Origin: Pseudomonas anguilliseptica
GTDB lineage: Bacteria > Pseudomonadota > Gammaproteobacteria > Pseudomonadales > Pseudomonadaceae
Reading direction: 5' to 3'
NCBI RefSeq assembly: GCF_021375795.1
Contig: NZ_JAEIOI010000001.1
Span: 1,426,001 to 1,490,000, forward strand
DNA: 64,000 nucleotides
The position numbers and the translations under genes were made by a program. Shown here piece after piece: positions 60,101 to 64,000 of the stretch. The notes under the pieces were generated by a model. The model was given only the letters and a program-made list of their open reading frames with translations, made no database searches and had not been told where the DNA came from. How positions within the stretch are numbered: position 1 is the stretch's first letter; each line of letters begins with the position of its first letter.

Positions 60101-60648
60101 TGGCTGCTGCCCATGGGGAACAGGTCGATTAGCGCGCCCCGCACGGCAAACTCGCCATGTTCATAGACCGTATCGACGCAGCGGTAACCGGCGGCTTCCA
60201 GATTGCCGCGCATCTGGTTGACGTCCAGCTGCTGGCCGACCTGCAGCACCAGGCTGCTACCGAGCAGAAAACGCTTGGGTGCCAGGCGATGTAGGGCCGT
60301 GGTGATCGGGACTACCAGTACGCCGTGTTTCAGCTCGGGCAGGCGATAAAGTGCGGCAATACGCTGAGAAATGATGTCCTGGTGCGGCGAAAACAGGTCG
60401 TAGGGCAGGGTTTCCCAGTCGGGGAAATGCAACACCGGCAAATCCGGAGCGAAAAAGCTCAGCTCCTCTTGCAGGCGCTCGGCACTCTGGCTGTCGGCGG
60501 TCAGCAGCAGGGTAAAGCGCTTGGCATGGCTGGCAGCTTCGGCAATTGCCAGGCTCAGCGCAGCACCAGGGAGGTTGCCCCAGTGTTGTTTTCCGGCGGT
60601 GGCGGGCAGGGACGGTAGGCGCAGTACGGATGCGGTCGGCACAGACAC
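57187..60648 (-). CDS. mfd: Transcription-repair coupling factor
   Basis: About 1153 residues. The UvrB-homology module (about 1-350), RNA polymerase-interacting domain (near VHIDHGVGRYLGLV, about 490), and RecG-like translocase with Walker A VCGDVGFGKTEVAM, Walker B IDEEHRFGVRQKEQL and GRVGRSHHQAYAYLL are present. Mfd displaces stalled RNA polymerase at lesions and recruits UvrA. The start is uncertain: GTG 60648 is chosen (weak GAG upstream); TTG 60672 is also in frame, and homologues start near here. Confidence 0.93.
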   Translation of the reverse strand: MSVPTASVLRLPSLPATAGKQHWGNLPGAALSLAIAEAASHAKRFTLLLTADSQSAERLQEELSFFAPDLPVLHFPDWETLPYDLFSPHQDIISQRIAALYRLPELKHGVLVVPITTALHRLAPKRFLLGSSLVLQVGQQLDVNQMRGNLEAAGYRCVDTVYEHGEFAVRGALIDLFPMGSSQPYRIDLFDDEIETLRTFDPESQRSIDKVDSIKLLPAREFPLEKKAVTDFRGRFRERFDVDFRRCPIYQDLSTGITPAGIEYYLPLFFEETATLFDYLPADTQVFSLPGIEKAAEQFWVDARSRYEDRRVDPERPLLPPADIFLPVEDCFARLKNWPRVVASQDDIEEGVGRTRFNARALPDLAIQAKAGEPLAALRRFIEEYPGRVLFCAESAGRREVLLELLARLKLKPREVADWPEFTASKERLGICIAPLDEGLQLDELALIAESPLFGQRVMQRRRREKSRDGGDNVIKNLTELREGAPVVHIDHGVGRYLGLVTMEFDGQAAEFLALMYAEEAKLYVPVASLHLIARYTGSDDALAPLHRLGSETWQKAKRKAAEQVRDVAAELLDIYARRAAREGYAFKDPLADYATFSAGFPFEETPDQQSAIEAVLADMLAPKPMDRLVCGDVGFGKTEVAMRAAFIAVHSGRQVAVLVPTTLLAQQHYNSFRDRFADWPVTVEVMSRFKSAKEVNEAVVKLAEGKIDIVIGTHKLLQDDVRFKDLGLCIIDEEHRFGVRQKEQLKALRSEVDILTLTATPIPRTLNMAVSGMRDLSIIATPPARRLSVRTFVMEQNNPTIKEALLRELLRGGQVYYLHNDVKTIEKCAADLAELVPEARIGIGHGQMRERELEQVMSDFYHKRFNVLIASTIIETGIDVPSANTIIIERADKFGLAQLHQLRGRVGRSHHQAYAYLLTPPRKQMTDDAQKRLEAISNAQDLGAGFVLATHDLEIRGAGELLGDGQSGQIQAVGFTLYMEMLERAVKSIRKGEQPNLDQPLGGGPEINLRVPALIPEDYLPDVHARLILYKRIANAVDEDGLKELQVEMIDRFGLLPEPTKNLVRITLLKLQAEKLGIKKIDAGPQGGRLEFAADTCVDPLTLIKLIQSQPTRYKFEGATLFRFLVPMERPEERFNTLEALLERLLSQSVKD

Positions 60649-60726
60649 AGGCGGCTCACGGTCAAGACACAAGGTCGGCGATTGTAGCGGGCGAATATAT
60701 GCGGTGTCAGTTACGACAGTCGTGCA

Positions 60727-60755
60727 TTGCTCATGCTTGCGTGCGCCGTCATAAT
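60727..60755 (+). promoter_or_regulatory. Sigma-70 promoter of gap
   Basis: TTGCTC, 17 bases, CATAAT, 42 bases before the GTG start of gap. Confidence 0.55.
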
Positions 60756-60797
60756 GTAGCCCCTTTTTTCAGCCCCTACATGTGGAAGGTACTGCCC

Positions 60798-62246
60798 GTG
60801 ACTCAGAAGCCCGACCAGTGTCTCGGTGAGTGGATCGATCGAGAAGCCCTTGCGGAAGCGATGATTCCGATGATTGGCCAACTCTACCGTAACAACAACG
60901 TGGTCACCTCGATCTACGGCCGCGGTCTGATCAACCGTTCGGTGATCGATATTCTCAAGGCCCACCGCTTCGCCCGTCACCGCCTGGTTGGTGACAGCGA
61001 ATTGTCGGTGCACGATACCTTCCCGGTCCTCAAGGCGATGACCGAACTCAAGCTGGGCGCCGCCTCCGTGGACCTCGGCAAGATGGTCAGCAAGTTCAAG
61101 ACCGATGGCCAGAACCGCAGCATCGAGCAGTTCGTCAAGGATGAACTGGTTGAAGTGGTGGGCAAGCAGAATGGCGAAGCCCGCGAAGGCACCGATGTGG
61201 TGCTGTACGGCTTCGGTCGTATCGGCCGTCTGCTGGCGCGCATCCTGATCGAGAAAACCGGTGGTGGCGACGGCCTGCGCCTGCGTGCCATCGTTGTGCG
61301 CAAAGGTGCGAGCAATGACCTGGTCAAGCGCGCCAGCCTGCTGCGTCGCGACTCGGTGCATGGCAAGTTCGATGGCACTATCACCATCGATGAAGAGAAC
61401 AACACCCTGACGGCCAACGGCAACCTGATCCAGGTGATCTATGCCAAGTCCCCGACCGAAGTCGACTACACCCAGTACGGCATCAAGAACGCGCTGCTGG
61501 TCGACAACACCGGTGTATGGCGTGATGCCGACGGTCTGGGCCAACACCTGGCTTGCCCGGGCGTTGATCGCGTGGTGCTGACCGCACCTGGCAAGGGCGC
61601 GCTGAAGAACATCGTGCACGGTATCAACCACAGCGAAATCACCGCAGATGACAAGATCATTTCGGCGGCTTCCTGCACCACTAACGCCATTGTGCCGGTG
61701 CTGAAAGCGGTGAATGACCAGTACGGCATCGTCAACGGTCATGTCGAAACCGTTCACTCGTACACCAACGACCAGAACCTGATCGACAACTTCCACAAGG
61801 GCGATCGCCGTGGTCGTAGCGCGCCGCTGAACATGGTAATCACCGAAACTGGTGCCGCCACTGCAGCCGCCAAGGCCCTGCCAGTGCTGAAAGGCAAGCT
61901 GACCGGCAACGCCATTCGCGTACCGACGCCGAACGTGTCGATGGCCATTCTCAACCTCAACCTTGAGAAAGCCACCACCCGTGAAGAGATCAACGAGTAC
62001 CTGCGTCAGATGGCCATGCACTCGGACCTGCAGAAGCAGATCGATTTCGTCCAGTCGCAGGAAGTGGTTTCCACTGACTTCGTTGGTTCGCGTCACGCTG
62101 GTGTGGTCGATGCCGAAGCCACCATCTGCAACGACAACCGTGTCGTACTGTACGTATGGTACGACAACGAGTTTGGTTACAGCTGCCAGGTGGTTCGCGT
62201 GATGGAAGACATGGCCGGGGTCAACCCGCCAGCTTTCCCGCGCTAA
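60798..62246 (+). CDS. gap: Glyceraldehyde-3-phosphate dehydrogenase with N-terminal extension
   Basis: 482 residues from GTG 60798, with AAGG eight bases upstream and the protein start TQKPDQCLGEWIDREA as in the Pseudomonas enzyme I recall. The first about 125 residues are an extension not found in the usual about 335-residue GAPDH. The NAD-binding fold begins VVLYGFGRIGRLLARI, and the catalytic Cys is in AASCTTNAIVPV (about 294). It interconverts G3P and 1,3-bisphosphoglycerate; cofactor preference cannot be read here. A strong terminator follows. Confidence 0.92.
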   Translation: MTQKPDQCLGEWIDREALAEAMIPMIGQLYRNNNVVTSIYGRGLINRSVIDILKAHRFARHRLVGDSELSVHDTFPVLKAMTELKLGAASVDLGKMVSKFKTDGQNRSIEQFVKDELVEVVGKQNGEAREGTDVVLYGFGRIGRLLARILIEKTGGGDGLRLRAIVVRKGASNDLVKRASLLRRDSVHGKFDGTITIDEENNTLTANGNLIQVIYAKSPTEVDYTQYGIKNALLVDNTGVWRDADGLGQHLACPGVDRVVLTAPGKGALKNIVHGINHSEITADDKIISAASCTTNAIVPVLKAVNDQYGIVNGHVETVHSYTNDQNLIDNFHKGDRRGRSAPLNMVITETGAATAAAKALPVLKGKLTGNAIRVPTPNVSMAILNLNLEKATTREEINEYLRQMAMHSDLQKQIDFVQSQEVVSTDFVGSRHAGVVDAEATICNDNRVVLYVWYDNEFGYSCQVVRVMEDMAGVNPPAFPR

Positions 62247-62261
62247 GCGCAGGGTGCATAG

Positions 62262-62290
62262 AAAACGGGAGCTTCGGCTCCCGTTTTTTT
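62262..62290 (+). terminator. Rho-independent terminator of gap
   Basis: AAAACGGGAGC-TTCG-GCTCCCG followed by T7, a very stable UUCG tetraloop hairpin. Confidence 0.9.
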
Positions 62291-62309
62291 ATGCGCGCTA
62301 TTTAGCGCT

Positions 62310-62870
62310 CTAGTCAGCCAGCAGGCTGGTGCGCAGACTGTCGGACAGGCCGTTGGGCGACAGCCAAATGCCCAGGTAGGCCTTGGCCAGTTCCTGGTCT
62401 TGGCTGGTGAAGACGGGCTTGCCGTTCACTTCCAGAGTAAGGCCGCTGTCGGTGTTGAAGTTCAGAGCGTAACGGTCGCCTGGGCGAATGTCGCGGAAGG
62501 TGGCATGCAGGGCATTGAGGCCTGGGCGCAGGCGCTCGAGTGTCTTGGTGTCGTGTTGGCGCTCGAGCGTGACCCAGGCAGCTTTGATCACGTCTTGGCT
62601 GTCTATATTGCGGAAGTAGTACAGCTCCAGGCGCTGGTTCAGTGGTTGGGTAAACGCCTGCCGGGCGCTGGCCTGGGCGGGTGCGTAGAAAGCTGCCGCG
62701 TAGACATCGGCCCACAGGTAGGTGAGCACACTCTGGTTCTTGCGTTCCAGGCTGTTCTGCGCGAATTCGCGGGTGGTGGCGAAGTTGGCTTCCTGCAGGC
62801 GTTCGCGGGTATTGGCGAGCAGGTCGCCGCTGAGCAGCAGTAGGGTGGTGAGCACCAGTAACAGGCGCAT
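62310..62870 (-). CDS. Chalcone-isomerase-like periplasmic protein
   Basis: 186 residues with a signal peptide (MRLLLVLTTLLLLSGDLLA). The C-terminal region AKAYLGIWLSPNGLSDSLR is typical of the bacterial chalcone-isomerase-like (Chalcone_3) family, which is not a flavonoid enzyme. The function is unknown; some members may bind fatty acids. GGAG precedes the ATG. It sits between gap and nqrA, monocistronic and convergent with gap. Confidence 0.82.
   Translation of the reverse strand: MRLLLVLTTLLLLSGDLLANTRERLQEANFATTREFAQNSLERKNQSVLTYLWADVYAAAFYAPAQASARQAFTQPLNQRLELYYFRNIDSQDVIKAAWVTLERQHDTKTLERLRPGLNALHATFRDIRPGDRYALNFNTDSGLTLEVNGKPVFTSQDQELAKAYLGIWLSPNGLSDSLRTSLLAD

Positions 62871-64000
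<1,130 letters not shown>

Noticed and set aside
60711-62096. Minus-strand open frame opposite gap.
   Set aside because: Mirror frame of a conserved GAPDH with clear NAD and catalytic motifs.
62310-62870. Plant-type flavonoid pathway, suggested by the chalcone-isomerase name.
   Set aside because: The bacterial Chalcone_3 family is a structural relative with a signal peptide and no flavonoid context here.

Overview
This is about 64 kb of ordinary-looking, GC-rich chromosome from a Pseudomonas species. The gene content (psrA, NAGGN osmolyte cluster, OprD-family porin, lexA-sulA, fadBA, nqrA) supports this. So does the gene order, which from memory resembles P. aeruginosa PAO1 PA3463-PA3458 followed by PA3047-PA2999. 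I could not run a search, so the species is not assigned. I see no insertion sequence, prophage, CRISPR array, rRNA operon or integron. Coding density is very high and intergenic regions are short.

Layout. 1-8.4 kb: start of a YheU-like gene, a large hybrid sensor kinase, and the N-acetylglutaminylglutamine amide (NAGGN) osmoprotectant genes (M42 peptidase, GNAT/ATP-grasp synthetase, asparagine-synthetase-like amidotransferase) divergent from a MarR regulator. 8.5-18.5 kb: dacB, yggL, an HD-GYP protein, dgt with a FUSC-like membrane protein, an EAL protein, and three small envelope genes. 18.8-24.2 kb: an Amt ammonium channel, an OprD-family porin, a DUF5610-like protein, a small glutaredoxin-like protein, a CheV and tRNA-Pro(CGG). 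24.3-27 kb: a small lipoprotein and molybdenum cofactor genes mobA, moaB, moeA. 27-36 kb: an AraC regulator facing a tightly coupled three-gene operon (alkyl-DHAP-synthase-like flavoprotein, FAD glycerol-3-phosphate dehydrogenase-like protein, FGGY kinase), then a pirin, a YegS-like lipid kinase and a second CheV.

36-48 kb: DUF1499 lipoprotein and MOSC protein with interlocked divergent starts, slt, ABC-F uup, a cysteine-containing orphan, a universal stress protein, a periplasmic orphan, then the fatty-acid oxidation operon fadB-fadA. 48-57 kb: DUF1653, topA, two small orphans, the SOS genes lexA-sulA with two clear LexA boxes, psrA with two overlapping self-operators, a signal-less L,D-transpeptidase, nagZ, and S-methyl-5'-thioinosine phosphorylase. 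57-64 kb: csiV and mfd, divergent from an N-terminally extended GAPDH, a chalcone-isomerase-like protein, and the 5' part of nqrA, which runs off the window.

Most of the window is core metabolism and maintenance. The least explained parts are the flavoprotein/G3P-dehydrogenase/kinase operon at 28.2-33.0 kb, the cytosolic L,D-transpeptidase next to nagZ, the HD-GYP protein with a long insertion between its HD and GYP motifs, and several small conserved-looking orphans.
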